Assembly: GCA_017543595.1 (NCBI GenBank) | Contig: JAFYFU010000044.1 | Location: forward strand, 1-64,000 | Reading direction: 5' to 3' | Origin: Ruminococcus sp. | GTDB taxonomy: Bacteria > Bacillota > Clostridia > Oscillospirales > Ruminococcaceae | Length of the DNA stretch: 64,000 bases | Part shown: in pieces, positions 17,020 through 26,424 of the stretch | How positions within the stretch are numbered: position 1 is the stretch's first letter | Layout of the letters: each line of letters starts with the position of its first letter | Notes under the pieces: generated by a model | Databases searched by the model: none | What the model saw: the letters and a program-made list of their open reading frames with translations, nothing else | Told to the model about the DNA's origin: nothing | Position numbers and translations under genes: made by a program

Positions 17020-17514
17020 TTAAATCTTATTCACATAGTTATATTCATCGTCTTCAAAGTCCATCCACGGGGAATATCCGTTAAAAGAACTGAGGTACAC
17101 AAGTTTCCCGTCAAGGACATCAATTTCCATGCCGTGTTCAATTTCCCAGTCGCAGTTACATTCAATCTGCCAGCCGATTTTATTTTCGTCTTCGGGTTCT
17201 TCAACAATAAACACACTCGGCTGTATGCACCTGTAAATTTCTTTCGGGTCGGTATCGGGATAAATCGGAACGGTTAATTCTTCAAGTATTTCTTCTTCCC
17301 CTACCATATCCATGAAATCAAGGCAGTATGCCTTTGCAGCCCTGAAAATTTTATCTTTGAGTTCTTCTGACATATTATTGAAATTCTCAATGCATTTTTC
17401 AGCATATTCAACGCTTGCGCCCTCAATAAATATTTTCATTTCCCTGCCGAAAAAACTGCTGTAAAATTTTCCCTCAAAGGGAAAATACTTGCCTTCTTTA
17501 AGGTCTTTAATCAT
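17020..17514 (-). CDS. Conserved acidic protein of unknown function
   Basis: 164 aa, strongly acidic, soluble. Contains FPFEGKFYSSFFGREMKIFI, VEYAEKCIENFNNMSEEL and a C-terminal beta-rich part with QIECNCDWEIEHGMEIDVLD, a pattern seen in DUF6985-type or immunity-like small proteins. I cannot name a function. It lies 2 nt after purN and before purO in the pur run. Confidence 0.6.
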   Translation of the reverse strand: MIKDLKEGKYFPFEGKFYSSFFGREMKIFIEGASVEYAEKCIENFNNMSEELKDKIFRAAKAYCLDFMDMVGEEEILEELTVPIYPDTDPKEIYRCIQPSVFIVEEPEDENKIGWQIECNCDWEIEHGMEIDVLDGKLVYLSSFNGYSPWMDFEDDEYNYVNKI

Positions 17515-17516
17515 AA

Positions 17517-18143
17517 CTATTCCCTCACAAATGCTTTTCCGTTGATTATATCTATTTTATCCTGACAGAAAAGGGAAACGGCTTTCGGGAGAAGTTTCCA
17601 TTCAACATTTTCCATGATTCTTTTCTGTAAAATTTCGGGAGTATCATCGTGCAGAACATTTACAGTTCCCTGTAAAATAATTGCACCCGCATCGGCTTTT
17701 TCATTTACAAAATGAATTGTCGCACCGCTTAATTTCACACCGTAGTCAAGGACTGCCTCATGGACTTTAAGTCCGTAGAATCCCTCTCCGCAGAAAGACG
17801 GTATAAGCGCAGGGTGAACGTTTATTATCTTATAGGGATAGGCTTCCGTTACGCATTTGTCAAGAATCGTCATGAATCCCGCAAGGACTATCAAATCAGC
17901 CTTTTCTTCATTCAGGGCGTTCAAAATTGCCTTGCTGTAATCAACGCTGCTACTGTATTCCTTTCTCGGAATAACTCTTGTCGGGATATTATTGTTTTCG
18001 GCTCTTTTCAAAGCATAGGCATCGGGATTTGAAGAAATTACGCAGGTAATTTTGCCGTTTTTGATATTTCCCGAATTTTCCGCATCAATGAGAGCCTGTA
18101 AATTTGTTCCTCCGCCTGAAACGAGGACAACAATATTTTTCAT
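17517..18143 (-). CDS. purN: Phosphoribosylglycinamide formyltransferase
   Basis: 208 aa. Transfers a formyl group from 10-formyl-THF to GAR. Seen: N-terminal VVLVSGGGTNLQALIDA, LAGFMTIL, the catalytic motif NVHPALIPSFCGEGFYGLKV, and VNEKADAGAIILQG. In E. coli PurN the Asn-His-Asp triad matches here (Asn-His in NVHPAL and Asp in KADAG). Full length. In-frame with the pur operon. Confidence 0.96.
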   Translation of the reverse strand: MKNIVVLVSGGGTNLQALIDAENSGNIKNGKITCVISSNPDAYALKRAENNNIPTRVIPRKEYSSSVDYSKAILNALNEEKADLIVLAGFMTILDKCVTEAYPYKIINVHPALIPSFCGEGFYGLKVHEAVLDYGVKLSGATIHFVNEKADAGAIILQGTVNVLHDDTPEILQKRIMENVEWKLLPKAVSLFCQDKIDIINGKAFVRE

Positions 18144-18156
18144 TTACTGCCTCCGC

Positions 18157-18570
18157 TTATTTTAAAAGTTTTCTCTTATTCTTGTCTTTGTACTTGTCTG
18201 TTGCAATCATGACAATGTCAAAAACAACACCCAGACCCCACAAGCCGTAAGTACACAAGTACAGTATTCCCAGTATCCATCTTCCCGTGTAGAAGTGATG
18301 TACTCCCAGCCAGCCAAACAGGATACAGAGAATAAGGGCTGTTGTTTTTTTCTTGGTTGAATACTCCTCAACACAGGCAGCAGATGAATTAATCTCGGTG
18401 TACAGCGGTACGTCTGCCGTTCTGTTAAAATCAATATTATTATCAACTGTTCTTGCCTCGTCAATCGCATTGCTGCCAAAGACACTTTCACTTGTAAATC
18501 CCATAATTTCGGAATTGCAGTAATCGCAGATACGCTCATGCACTTCCGCACCACAGTAAGGACATCTCAT
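18157..18570 (-). CDS. TM2-domain membrane protein with N-terminal zinc ribbon
   Basis: 137 aa. Seen: MRCPYCGAEV and ICDYCNSEI zinc ribbon, then a TM2 domain: LILCILFGWLGVHHFYTGRW and a second helix GILYLCTYGLWGLGVVFDIV with the usual basic tail. TM2 proteins are small two-helix membrane proteins of unclear role. Third zinc-ribbon membrane protein in this pur run. Confidence 0.85.
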   Translation of the reverse strand: MRCPYCGAEVHERICDYCNSEIMGFTSESVFGSNAIDEARTVDNNIDFNRTADVPLYTEINSSAACVEEYSTKKKTTALILCILFGWLGVHHFYTGRWILGILYLCTYGLWGLGVVFDIVMIATDKYKDKNKRKLLK

Positions 18571-18584
18571 AAAAATTACCCCTT

Positions 18585-19049
18585 TCAGAAAAGTTCAATT
18601 ATCATATACAGTACAGCGGCGATTATTCCGCCATAAAGTATATACCTGTAATAATCCCCGGTAAGCTCGTCTTTCCTGTCCGAAAAGTAGAAAAACATCG
18701 GATTATCGGGACTGTAACATATCATAACTTCTTCGCCGAGTTCGTATTTTTCTTCCTTGTCGGCAATTGTGTAGACTGAGCTTATTTCTCTGCCGTCCTC
18801 AGTATCGTAGTTGACTATCGGATAGATAAAGCGTCCGCCGTCAGCGGTTCGGTATCCCATCACAGTGCCGTAAACTGCGATACTTGCTTCAATCTGTTTC
18901 CTGACATTGAAAATGTGTACTCCGAATATAAGTGCCATAAAAGCATATACTATAAGCACACCGATTCCGAGCCTGCCGAAATAATAGGAAACACAGACCG
19001 TAATGACAGAGAGAACAGACCATATATAATCAATTGTATTAACTTTCAT
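18585..19049 (-). CDS. DUF3592-type membrane protein
   Basis: 154 aa. Two N-terminal hydrophobic helices (IDYIWSVLSVITVCVSYYF, GVLIVYAFMALIFGVHIF), an extracytoplasmic or cytoplasmic beta domain with YPIVNYDTEDGREISSVYTI and YELGEEVMICYSPDNPM, and a C-terminal helix. That layout, especially 'G..v.v.Y.P.NP', is DUF3592. Function unknown. It lies 2 nt after the expansin gene. Confidence 0.75.
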   Translation of the reverse strand: MKVNTIDYIWSVLSVITVCVSYYFGRLGIGVLIVYAFMALIFGVHIFNVRKQIEASIAVYGTVMGYRTADGGRFIYPIVNYDTEDGREISSVYTIADKEEKYELGEEVMICYSPDNPMFFYFSDRKDELTGDYYRYILYGGIIAAVLYMIIELF

Positions 19050-19051
19050 AT

Positions 19052-19936
19052 TTATTCGGGAAGCTGTACATGACCCTGAATTATTTCCGTATCATCATAG
19101 GAAAGAGGAATATTTTCATCAACAACAACCTGTCCGTAGATATCCGTTATGCGGAATGTAAAAGGTCCTTTGCCCATTTTGTCGGATTCAAAATAATTGT
19201 ATCTTCGGCGTTGTATCTCCTGAAATTCCCCGTTTTCATCAAGGTATTCAAGCTTTGTTATGGGATAGCGGTGGTTTCTTACCTGAACTCCGCACCAGAA
19301 TTCGGTAGTACCCTCCTTGTATTTGTATGAAACGGGAGCATTTTCCGCCGTATCAAGCGGAACAATTTTCCAGCTTACGGGTACTCTGCCTTTTTCGGGC
19401 GGTGCGATAAGCGGAAATGCATCAACGTAAAGGTCCAAATCTCCCTTTTTGCCTTCGGGAAGCAAATCCGTCACAAGCATATTTATAGTGCCGAGTTCGC
19501 CCGTAACTTCGAGATAAGCCCCTGCAAGCTGACCTTCGTTGTAGTCTGCAAGGTTCATGGCAACTATCCAGTAATCGGTGGAAACGGGGTCAAGCATGGC
19601 ACAGCCTCCCACATATCCTCCGCCGTAGAAAGTTCCGTCACCCGTATGTATTGTACCCTTCGGTTCAAGGATACAGCTTTCGTCAATTGTGTAATCCTGC
19701 GGAATTTCTTCCTGTTTTTCTTCGGGGAAAGAAATATCTTTTCCGAGAATATAATCATTCAGCATTTCAAGCTGTTCATCGGATAAATTATCCTGTCTTG
19801 CTGATATCATGTCAAAAACATCAACTACCCCGTCATCATTCATATCGGGGTACTGTCCCGCACAAAAAACGGGAAAAGCGGCTGCACTGAACATGACTGA
19901 TACAGCCGCAGCAAATGAAACAAAATATTTTTTCAT
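19052..19936 (-). CDS. Secreted expansin with N-terminal dockerin-like segment
   Basis: 294 aa. Bacterial expansins loosen cellulose-xyloglucan contacts without hydrolysis. Seen: signal peptide (about 1-26), a dockerin-like calcium loop DMNDDGVVDVFDMISARQD with a weak second helix, then domain 1 with GDGTFYGGGYVGGCAMLDPV and the conserved catalytic-site-like VTDLLPEG, and domain 2 with EFWCGVQVRNHRYPITKLEY, ending GHVQLPE, which closely follows Bacillus EXLX1 ending GHVQFPE. It sits between purM and a DUF3592 gene in an otherwise biosynthetic run, an odd place for a secreted protein. Ribosome binding site is weak. Confidence 0.88.
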   Translation of the reverse strand: MKKYFVSFAAAVSVMFSAAAFPVFCAGQYPDMNDDGVVDVFDMISARQDNLSDEQLEMLNDYILGKDISFPEEKQEEIPQDYTIDESCILEPKGTIHTGDGTFYGGGYVGGCAMLDPVSTDYWIVAMNLADYNEGQLAGAYLEVTGELGTINMLVTDLLPEGKKGDLDLYVDAFPLIAPPEKGRVPVSWKIVPLDTAENAPVSYKYKEGTTEFWCGVQVRNHRYPITKLEYLDENGEFQEIQRRRYNYFESDKMGKGPFTFRITDIYGQVVVDENIPLSYDDTEIIQGHVQLPE

Positions 19937-19957
19937 AATTATATCTTTAAGAATAAA

Positions 19958-20998
19958 TCAGCAGATTATAACGCCTTCTTCTGATTCAACAAGTTCACCG
20001 AGAATATAAGCATCTTCGCCTGCTGCCTTGATTGCATTTACAGCATTGTCGGCATCATTCCTGTCAACACAGACTGTCATTCCGACACCCATATTGAATG
20101 TGTTGAACATATCTCTTTCGGGTATATTTCCCGAACGCTTTATAAGGTCAAAAATCGGAAGTACCTGAACGGCATCTCTTTCGATTTTTGCGGAGAGATT
20201 CTTCGGAAGCGAACGTGGAATATTTTCATAGAATCCGCCTCCCGTGATATGCGATACGGACTTTACATTAACCTTGTCAATAAGATTAAGAACAGCCTTT
20301 ACATAAATTCTTGTGGGTGTGAGAAGTGCCTCACCGAGAGTACAGCCGAGGTCATCGAAATGCATACCGAGATTCTGCTGGTTTACATCAAATACACGCC
20401 TTACAAGTGAGAAACCGTTTGAATGTACACCGCTTGATTTTATTGCGATAAGCACATCTCCCGCTTTCTGGGTATCGGGTCGGAGGATTTTATCTTTATC
20501 CACAACGCCCACGGAAAAACCTGCAAGGTCATATTCGTCTTCGGGCATAAGTCCCGGGTGTTCGGCAGTTTCTCCGCCTATAAGCGCACAGCCTGCCATT
20601 ACACAGCCGTCTGCAACACCTGAAACAATCTGAGCGATTTTTTCGGGGTAATTCTTTCCGCAGGCAATATAGTCAAGGAAGAAAAGCGGTTTTGCTCCGC
20701 AGCAGATAATATCATTCACGCACATTGCAACGCAGTCAATGCCGACTGTATCGTGCTTGTCCATGATGAAAGCAATTTTGATTTTAGTGCCTACGCCGTC
20801 CGTACCCGATACAAGCACAGGCTTGTTTATACCTGTTGTGTCAAGCTCGAAAAGTCCGCCGAAACCGCCTATTCCGGAGAGAGTTCCGGGAATCATGGTC
20901 TTTGCGATATGCTGCTTCATGAGTTCGACAGCCTTATAGCCTGCGGTAACGTCAACGCCTGCTTTTTTGTAGCTTTCGGAAAAACTGTTGTTATTCAT
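19958..20998 (-). CDS. purM: Phosphoribosylformylglycinamidine cyclo-ligase (AIR synthetase)
   Basis: 346 aa. Converts FGAM to AIR with ATP. Seen: [14 protein letters not shown], the [20 protein letters not shown] motif, [29 protein letters not shown], and [17 protein letters not shown] at 20998 is chosen because GGAGGA (21006-21011) is 7 nt upstream; the alternative at 21013 overlaps it. Its leader holds two tandem palindromic repeat copies. Confidence 0.97.
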   Translation of the reverse strand: MNNNSFSESYKKAGVDVTAGYKAVELMKQHIAKTMIPGTLSGIGGFGGLFELDTTGINKPVLVSGTDGVGTKIKIAFIMDKHDTVGIDCVAMCVNDIICCGAKPLFFLDYIACGKNYPEKIAQIVSGVADGCVMAGCALIGGETAEHPGLMPEDEYDLAGFSVGVVDKDKILRPDTQKAGDVLIAIKSSGVHSNGFSLVRRVFDVNQQNLGMHFDDLGCTLGEALLTPTRIYVKAVLNLIDKVNVKSVSHITGGGFYENIPRSLPKNLSAKIERDAVQVLPIFDLIKRSGNIPERDMFNTFNMGVGMTVCVDRNDADNAVNAIKAAGEDAYILGELVESEEGVIIC

Positions 20999-21024
20999 TA
21001 TAAAATCCTCCATTTAGAATCGTC

Positions 21025-21099
21025 AATTTGCACCTTTAAGGCTTGTGTTTTCGTTCACTTCACTACGTTGCGTTCACTCTCAACACAAGGGCGCAAATT
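21025..21099 (-). repeat. Palindromic dispersed repeat, copy 2 (purM leader)
   Basis: Outer arms AATTTGCACC (21025-21034) and GGCGCAAATT (21090-21099); inner arms CTTGTGTT (21042-21049) and AACACAAG (21082-21089). One outer pair becomes G-U when read as minus-strand RNA. First of a 90-bp tandem pair. Confidence 0.8.
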
Positions 21100-21114
21100 T
21101 CCTCAAGAATCGTC

Positions 21115-21189
21115 AATTTGCACCTTTAAGGCTTGTGTTTTCGTTCACTTCACTGCGTTGCGTTCACTCTCAACACAAGGGCGCAAATT
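21115..21189 (-). repeat. Palindromic dispersed repeat, copy 3 (tandem copy)
   Basis: Exact 90-bp downstream duplicate of copy 2 with a single visible difference (ACTACG to ACTGCG in the loop). Near identity implies a recent duplication or gene conversion. Confidence 0.8.
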
Positions 21190-21252
21190 TCCTCTGTTTT
21201 ATCAATATGAAACCATACCCTGCGGTATGGGATATACCGCAGGTATGAAAAA

Positions 21253-22677
21253 TTATTCGTTTCCGCTCCAGCAGTAAGTACAAAGGTTACATTCGGGCAA
21301 GCCGACAGCCTTTATTTTTCCGTCAAGTGACTGAAATTCAAGTGAAGTAAGTTTAAGTCTGTGACAGATTTCGTCACGCAGTTTAGTTCCTCTTTCGGTA
21401 TTTGTATCGCTGTATTCCGCAAGGTATTTAACGCCTTCCTCACCCTCAAACTCGTCAATTATCTGTCTTGCAATCAATTCAAGTTCGGAATGGCTTCTTG
21501 AAAAGTTGAGATATTTACAGCCGTACATTATAGGCGGACAGGCAGAACGCATATGTACTTCCTTTGCACCGTTTTCATAGAGAAATTCAACTGTTTCCCT
21601 CATCTGAGTGCCTCTTACTATGCTGTCATCAACAAAGAGAAGTTTCTTTCCCTCAATGAGTTCATGAACGGGAATAAGCTTCATTTTTGCAACTTGATTT
21701 CTCATGCTCTGGTTTGTGGGCATGAAACTTCTGGGCCATGTGGGGGTATATTTTATAAAAGGTCTTGCGAACGGTATGCCGCTTCTGTTTGCGTATCCTA
21801 TTGCATGGGGAGTACCTGAATCGGGAACGCCGCACACATAGTCAACATCGGGGAGTTTTCCTGCCTTTATGTCATTTTCAGCCATTATTTCGCCGTTTCT
21901 TGTACGCATAACCTCAACGTTCACGCCCTCATAGCAGGCAGTCGGGTATCCGTAATAAGTCCACAGGAAAGTACAGATTTTCATTTTTGAGGAATCGCCC
22001 TCGGAAATAGTCTTGCAGCCGTCTGAATTTATTTCAACTATTTCGCCCGCTTTGAGTTCCTTACAGGTCTCATAGCCGAGTTTCTGGAAAGCAAATGATT
22101 CCGTTGAAACGCAGAAACCGTCCCAGCGTTTGCCAATTATAACGGGAAGTCTGCCGTATTTGTCACGGGCTGCTATTATATTGTCCTTTGTGAGTATAAG
22201 GAGTGACATAGTGCCTTCTATTTTTTCCTGAGCGTAGCGTATACCCTCTATGAAAGAATCTTTCTGGGCGATAAGTGCGCCTATAAGTCCGCCTGAATTT
22301 ATATTTCCGCTGCTCATAGCCTCGAAATTGGCACAGCCGTTTCCGAGGAGTTCATCTGCAAGCGCATCGGCATTTCTTATTATGCCGACTGAACAGATTG
22401 CATAAAGACCGAGCTTTGAACGGACAAGAATCGGCTGGGGGTCTGTGTCGCTTATACAGCCGATACAGATTTTTCCCCTCATATTTACAACATCTGTTTC
22501 AAACTTTGTACGAAAAGGGGAATTTTCAATACTGTGGATATTTCTCTGGAATCCTCTGTCCTCGTCATATGAAGTCATACCGCCTCGTCTTGTGCCGAGG
22601 TGTGAATGATAGTCAGTACCGTAGAAAACGTCTGTTATACATTCATTTTTTGAAGCTGCACCGAAAAATCCGCCCAT
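21253..22677 (-). CDS. purF: Amidophosphoribosyltransferase-like protein lacking the N-terminal Cys
   Basis: 474 aa. PurF makes phosphoribosylamine from PRPP and glutamine. Seen: PRPP loop KKLLFVDDSIVRGTQMRE, TPTWPRSFMPTNQSMRNQ, CGVPDSGTPHAIGYANRSGI, and C-terminal CNLCTYCW that may correspond to iron-sulphur ligands of Bacillus PurF. The N-terminal Ntn-hydrolase domain is present (GTDYHSHLGTRRGG) but begins MGGFFGAAS, with Gly where the nucleophilic Cys1 should be (family CGxxG). No upstream start gives a Cys, because purC ends 3 nt before. So glutamine use is doubtful; it may be ammonia-dependent, or partner another PurF elsewhere. Confidence 0.85.
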   Translation of the reverse strand: MGGFFGAASKNECITDVFYGTDYHSHLGTRRGGMTSYDEDRGFQRNIHSIENSPFRTKFETDVVNMRGKICIGCISDTDPQPILVRSKLGLYAICSVGIIRNADALADELLGNGCANFEAMSSGNINSGGLIGALIAQKDSFIEGIRYAQEKIEGTMSLLILTKDNIIAARDKYGRLPVIIGKRWDGFCVSTESFAFQKLGYETCKELKAGEIVEINSDGCKTISEGDSSKMKICTFLWTYYGYPTACYEGVNVEVMRTRNGEIMAENDIKAGKLPDVDYVCGVPDSGTPHAIGYANRSGIPFARPFIKYTPTWPRSFMPTNQSMRNQVAKMKLIPVHELIEGKKLLFVDDSIVRGTQMRETVEFLYENGAKEVHMRSACPPIMYGCKYLNFSRSHSELELIARQIIDEFEGEEGVKYLAEYSDTNTERGTKLRDEICHRLKLTSLEFQSLDGKIKAVGLPECNLCTYCWSGNE

Positions 22678-22680
22678 AAA

Positions 22681-23400
22681 TTATTCTCCCATAAGTCTCT
22701 TCATGATTTCCTGATAAGCTTCTTCAACACCGCCCATATCTCTGCGGAATCTGTCCTTGTCGAGTTTTTCGTGAGTTGTGCTGTCCCAGAAACGGCAGGT
22801 ATCGGGTGAAATTTCATCGGCGAGGATAATAGTTCCGTCAGAAGTTTTGCCAAATTCTATCTTGAAATCAATGAGGTCAATGTTAAGACCCTTGAAGAAT
22901 TTGAGCATAAATTCATTTACCTTGAAAGCATATTTTTCGATAGTTTCAAGTTCTTCCTTTGTTGTAAGACCAAGTGCAAGTGCATAGTAGTTGTTGATGA
23001 AGGGGTCGCCGAGGTCATCATTTTTGTAGCTGAATTCAAGAATCGGGCAGAGGAGCTGTTTGCCTTCTTCAACACCCATTCTCTTTGAGAAACTGCCTGC
23101 TGCAACGTTTCTTACGATTACTTCAAGAGGAACGATAGAAACCTTTTTAACGATAGTTTCACGTTCGCTGATTTCCTCTACAAGATGTGTCGGAACGCCC
23201 TCTTTTTCGAGCATTTTGAACATATAGTTTGTCATGCGGTTGTTGATAACGCCCTTACCGCTGATAGTGCCTTTCTTTTCGCCATTGAAAGCGGTTGCAT
23301 CGTCCTTGTAGTCAACGATAACGAGGTCGGGGTCATTTGTGGCATATACTTTCTTTGCTTTGCCCTCATAGAGCTGTTCCTTTTTGACAATGTTTTCCAT
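22681..23400 (-). CDS. purC: SAICAR synthetase
   Basis: 239 aa. Joins CAIR and aspartate with ATP. Seen: [59 protein letters not shown], and [14 protein letters not shown], all signature motifs. Length matches the family. GGAGGA before the ATG. Ends 3 nt before purF. Confidence 0.97.
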   Translation of the reverse strand: MENIVKKEQLYEGKAKKVYATNDPDLVIVDYKDDATAFNGEKKGTISGKGVINNRMTNYMFKMLEKEGVPTHLVEEISERETIVKKVSIVPLEVIVRNVAAGSFSKRMGVEEGKQLLCPILEFSYKNDDLGDPFINNYYALALGLTTKEELETIEKYAFKVNEFMLKFFKGLNIDLIDFKIEFGKTSDGTIILADEISPDTCRFWDSTTHEKLDKDRFRRDMGGVEEAYQEIMKRLMGE

Positions 23401-23474
23401 TTTTTATTCCTCCTGAGAATATTATAATAATGTATGCAATTCCGCATCATTGCGGAAATTGTAGGTTTAATAAA

Positions 23475-23975
23475 TTAAAGCTGTGCTATTTCTGCCTGTA
23501 ATTCGGCATCTTTTTCCTTTACGCCGTCAGCCATTGCTTTCTTTTCGTCTGCGAGTTTCTCTGCGAGTTTGTCATCTGAAACGGCAAGAATCTGGACTGC
23601 AAGTACAGCGGCATTTTTTGCGCCGTCAATGCCTACTGTCGCAACAGGTACTCCGGGGGGCATCATTACGGTGGCAAGAAGTGCGTCCATGCCTTCAAGA
23701 GCTTTTGACTTCATCGGAATACCGATAACGGGGAGAGTTGTATTACCTGCAACGACACCCGCAAGATGAGCTGCCATGCCTGCGGCGCAGATTATAACTC
23801 CGAAACCGTTATCCCTTGCATTTGATGCAAACTCCGCAGCTTCGGCAGGTGTGCGGTGTGCGCTCATTACACGACATTCAAATTCAACGCCGTATTTTTT
23901 AAGTTCTTTCAAAGCTGATTTGACAACAGGGAAATCGCTGTTGCTTCCCATGATAACTGCAACTTTTTTTGACAT
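23475..23975 (-). CDS. purE: N5-CAIR mutase (class I PurE)
   Basis: 166 aa. Moves the carboxyl group on carboxyaminoimidazole ribonucleotide. Seen: [31 protein letters not shown] (with the catalytic His), [20 protein letters not shown], and [20 protein letters not shown]. Class I form, which needs PurK; no purK lies in the window. A short hairpin (23438-23447 with 23451-23461) separates it from purC. Confidence 0.97.
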   Translation of the reverse strand: MSKKVAVIMGSNSDFPVVKSALKELKKYGVEFECRVMSAHRTPAEAAEFASNARDNGFGVIICAAGMAAHLAGVVAGNTTLPVIGIPMKSKALEGMDALLATVMMPPGVPVATVGIDGAKNAAVLAVQILAVSDDKLAEKLADEKKAMADGVKEKDAELQAEIAQL

Positions 23976-24004
23976 AAGAATACTCCTTACAAATAATATT
24001 TATT

Positions 24005-25108
24005 TCAGACTCCCGAACGTGTTTCATTTCGGAAATCCTGTGAATCTGTTTTTTCCTCCTGCGGTTCGGTAGGCGGTTCAGGCTTTGGATATTCGGGTTC
24101 GCTGAGGTTGAATTTACCGCCCACGGCAGTTAAATTGCTTTCGGAACTTCCGCTGAAATCCACAGAGGCTTTATATTTGTCCCTGAGAGTTTTTTCCGTA
24201 CCTGTTATATCGGTATAAGTTATTTCGGTATCGGCATCGAGTGATACTGAATACATAGGCGTACCGTTTTCGGATTTTTTTGAATATATGTACACATCGG
24301 AAACTCCGAGCAGTTTTTTTGAGAGGACTTTGTGGTCGTCCTGAAAAAGACGGTAAAAACTGCTTCTGCTTCCCGTGGTTATATATGAGAGAATGTCATC
24401 ATTTCCCGTATAGGCAAATTCAAGGTATTCGCCTATATCTCCGCATATTTTTTCAAGCATGGGGGCATTGAGCTTTGAGAGGATTATTCTGCTGAAAACG
24501 TCAAGGGAGTAATCACAGCCCATTGTATTTCCCGAAACAGATGCGCTTTTGAAAATGAATCCCCCGTCCCCTGCGGAAAAAGTATATTCTCCGATATCGC
24601 TTTTCAAAATCATTTCATTTCCCTTGACTTCGCAGTCTGCCCACGAATGTCTGAAAGACGGCACAAAAGAATCATTGTATATAACACATTCGTTTTCCGA
24701 AACCGTATCAGCCTCATAAAAGACGACATCTCCGCAGTATTTTTTCTTTATGCTTTCATAGACAAACGGGACTGTTATATTGCCCTCGTAATCTATGCAG
24801 CCGCATAATTTTTTTCCGCCTATCCTGCGTGAAGCTATGCAGAAATTCTGTCCTGCAAATTCAAGTGAAAGCCATTCGGGAACGGCGGTTATCCTGTCGC
24901 TGCCGTCAACAATGCCGTAATTTCCCGCACTGTCCTCAAAAATTCTGTTTCCTGCGGAATCGACATCAAGTCTTTTTACTATTTCAGCCTGATTTTTTTT
25001 ATTTACTTTGTCTTCGGGAGAATCAAGATAAAATCTTGTAATGGCGGCGGAAAGAATTATTATAAAGACAAAAAGCACGGAAACGACAAGTTTTGTATGT
25101 TTGTTCAA
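24005..25108 (-). CDS. Membrane-anchored WG-repeat-like protein
   Basis: 367 aa. Seen: an N-terminal signal anchor (LVVSVLFVFIIILSAAITRF), two WG-type repeats (NYGIVDGSDRITAVPEW, KLCGCIDYEGNITVPFVYES), a mixed middle domain with a hydrolase-free look, and a Pro/Glu-rich C-terminus. Probably on the outside of the membrane. No enzyme motif seen. It lies 29 nt upstream of purE and 33 nt after the glycosyltransferase, so it is in the same run. Confidence 0.65.
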   Translation of the reverse strand: MNKHTKLVVSVLFVFIIILSAAITRFYLDSPEDKVNKKNQAEIVKRLDVDSAGNRIFEDSAGNYGIVDGSDRITAVPEWLSLEFAGQNFCIASRRIGGKKLCGCIDYEGNITVPFVYESIKKKYCGDVVFYEADTVSENECVIYNDSFVPSFRHSWADCEVKGNEMILKSDIGEYTFSAGDGGFIFKSASVSGNTMGCDYSLDVFSRIILSKLNAPMLEKICGDIGEYLEFAYTGNDDILSYITTGSRSSFYRLFQDDHKVLSKKLLGVSDVYIYSKKSENGTPMYSVSLDADTEITYTDITGTEKTLRDKYKASVDFSGSSESNLTAVGGKFNLSEPEYPKPEPPTEPQEEKTDSQDFRNETRSGV

Positions 25109-25141
25109 ATCAGCCTGCCTCCTTTTCGGGAAGTATGCGGA

Positions 25142-26122
25142 TTATTTTCCTTCATTTTCCTGTTTTTTCGCACGGTAGGTCTCATCTGTCTCGCCTGCTA
25201 TATAAATCGGGCGGTGTTTGGTTTCGAGATAGGTTTTTGCAAGATACTGACCGAGTACGCCCGTACAGAGAAGCTGCAAGCCGCTGAAAAGAAATACAAC
25301 GCAGATTATGGTCATATAGCCCGCAGGCGTTTCGCCGAATCCTATTATTGCTTTGAGAATCGTAAACACTATAAGGATAAAGGCAACCACACAGCTTATT
25401 ATTCCGAGAAGTGACGCTACCGCAAGCGGTGCTGTCGAAAATGCCATTATGCCTTCAAGGGAATATTTGAACAGTCCCCAGAAAGACCATGAAGTTGTTC
25501 CCGCAGGACGTTCAACATTTTCATAGGGCATATATTTGACCCTGAAACCTACCCAGCTGAAAATGCCCTTTGAAAATCTGTTGTATTCGGACATATCAAG
25601 GATAGCGTCAACCATCTGTCTTGTCATGAATCTGAAATCCTGCGCCCCGTCAACAATTTCAGTCTGAGAGATAGCATTCATTATTTTATAGAATTTCATG
25701 GAGAACCATGAACGTATTTTGGATTCGCCCTTGCGGTTTGTACGGCGTGTGGTGGCGCAGTCGTATTCTCCGCTTTTTACGTATTCGTACATCTGCGGAA
25801 GAAAAGCAGGCGGGTGTTGGAGGTCAGCGTCCATAACGACAACATAATCTCCCTTTGCATTTTTGAGACCTGCGTATATTCCCGATTCCTTTCCGAAATT
25901 TCTTGAAAAAGAAATATATCTTACTCTTTTGTCCCTGTCAGCAAGAGAATGGAATATTTCAAGTGTTTTATCCTTAGAACCGTCATTTATGAAAAGAAAT
26001 TCAAAAGTAAGTTCAGGGTGCTGTTTTGTCATACCGTCGGTTACTTTTGTTATCTCATCATAGAACATGGGGAGAACGTCCTCCTCATTGTAGCACGGAA
26101 CTACTACCGAAACGAGTTTCAA
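25142..26122 (-). CDS. GT2 membrane glycosyltransferase (GtrB/DPM1-like)
   Basis: 326 aa. Transfers a sugar from a nucleotide donor to undecaprenyl phosphate in this family. Seen: VVVPCYNEEDVLPMF, the donor-binding DADLQHPPAFLPQMYEYV, FSRNFGKESGIYAGL, DFRFMTRQMVDAIL, and two C-terminal membrane helices. Starts at TTG (26120-26122) with AAAGGAGG 8 nt upstream; no nearby ATG. Promoter TTGCAG-17-TATAAT lies at 26207-26179. It is the first gene of the minus-strand run that continues into the pur genes. Confidence 0.88.
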   Translation of the reverse strand: MKLVSVVVPCYNEEDVLPMFYDEITKVTDGMTKQHPELTFEFLFINDGSKDKTLEIFHSLADRDKRVRYISFSRNFGKESGIYAGLKNAKGDYVVVMDADLQHPPAFLPQMYEYVKSGEYDCATTRRTNRKGESKIRSWFSMKFYKIMNAISQTEIVDGAQDFRFMTRQMVDAILDMSEYNRFSKGIFSWVGFRVKYMPYENVERPAGTTSWSFWGLFKYSLEGIMAFSTAPLAVASLLGIISCVVAFILIVFTILKAIIGFGETPAGYMTIICVVFLFSGLQLLCTGVLGQYLAKTYLETKHRPIYIAGETDETYRAKKQENEGK

Positions 26123-26178
26123 TCAAAAATCCTCCTTTAAATTGCAGGCGGAAAGCCTGAAATAATTGATACACTATA

Positions 26179-26207
26179 ATTATACAACAAAAACCTGCGG
26201 ACTGCAA
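26179..26207 (-). promoter_or_regulatory. Promoter for the GT2 gene
   Basis: Read on minus: TTGCAG (26207-26202), 17-bp spacer, TATAAT (26184-26179). Confidence 0.6.
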
Positions 26208-26382
26208 GAGTATTTTCTTATTTTCTGAAAATTTCACAGGTTTTTTATTTTATGCTAAATTATTTCACTGTTTATTTCAAATTTTATATGGAGTTTTTGA
26301 CAAAAATATCAATAACAATTTGTTATTTTCTCCAAAAAATTTAATTTCGGTATAATTTTGTGCTTTTATTTTTAAGAAAGTG

Positions 26383-26411
26383 TTGATTTTTTTTGACTTA
26401 TAAGCTATAAT
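26383..26411 (+). promoter_or_regulatory. Promoter for the Pro-rich protein gene
   Basis: TTGATT (26383-26388), 17-bp spacer, TATAAT (26406-26411). Confidence 0.65.
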
Positions 26412-26424
26412 GTATATATATTAA

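Noticed and set aside
23976..24004. Purine riboswitch before purE
   Set aside because: Only 29 bp separate purE from the upstream gene, too short for an aptamer; no aptamer core seen.
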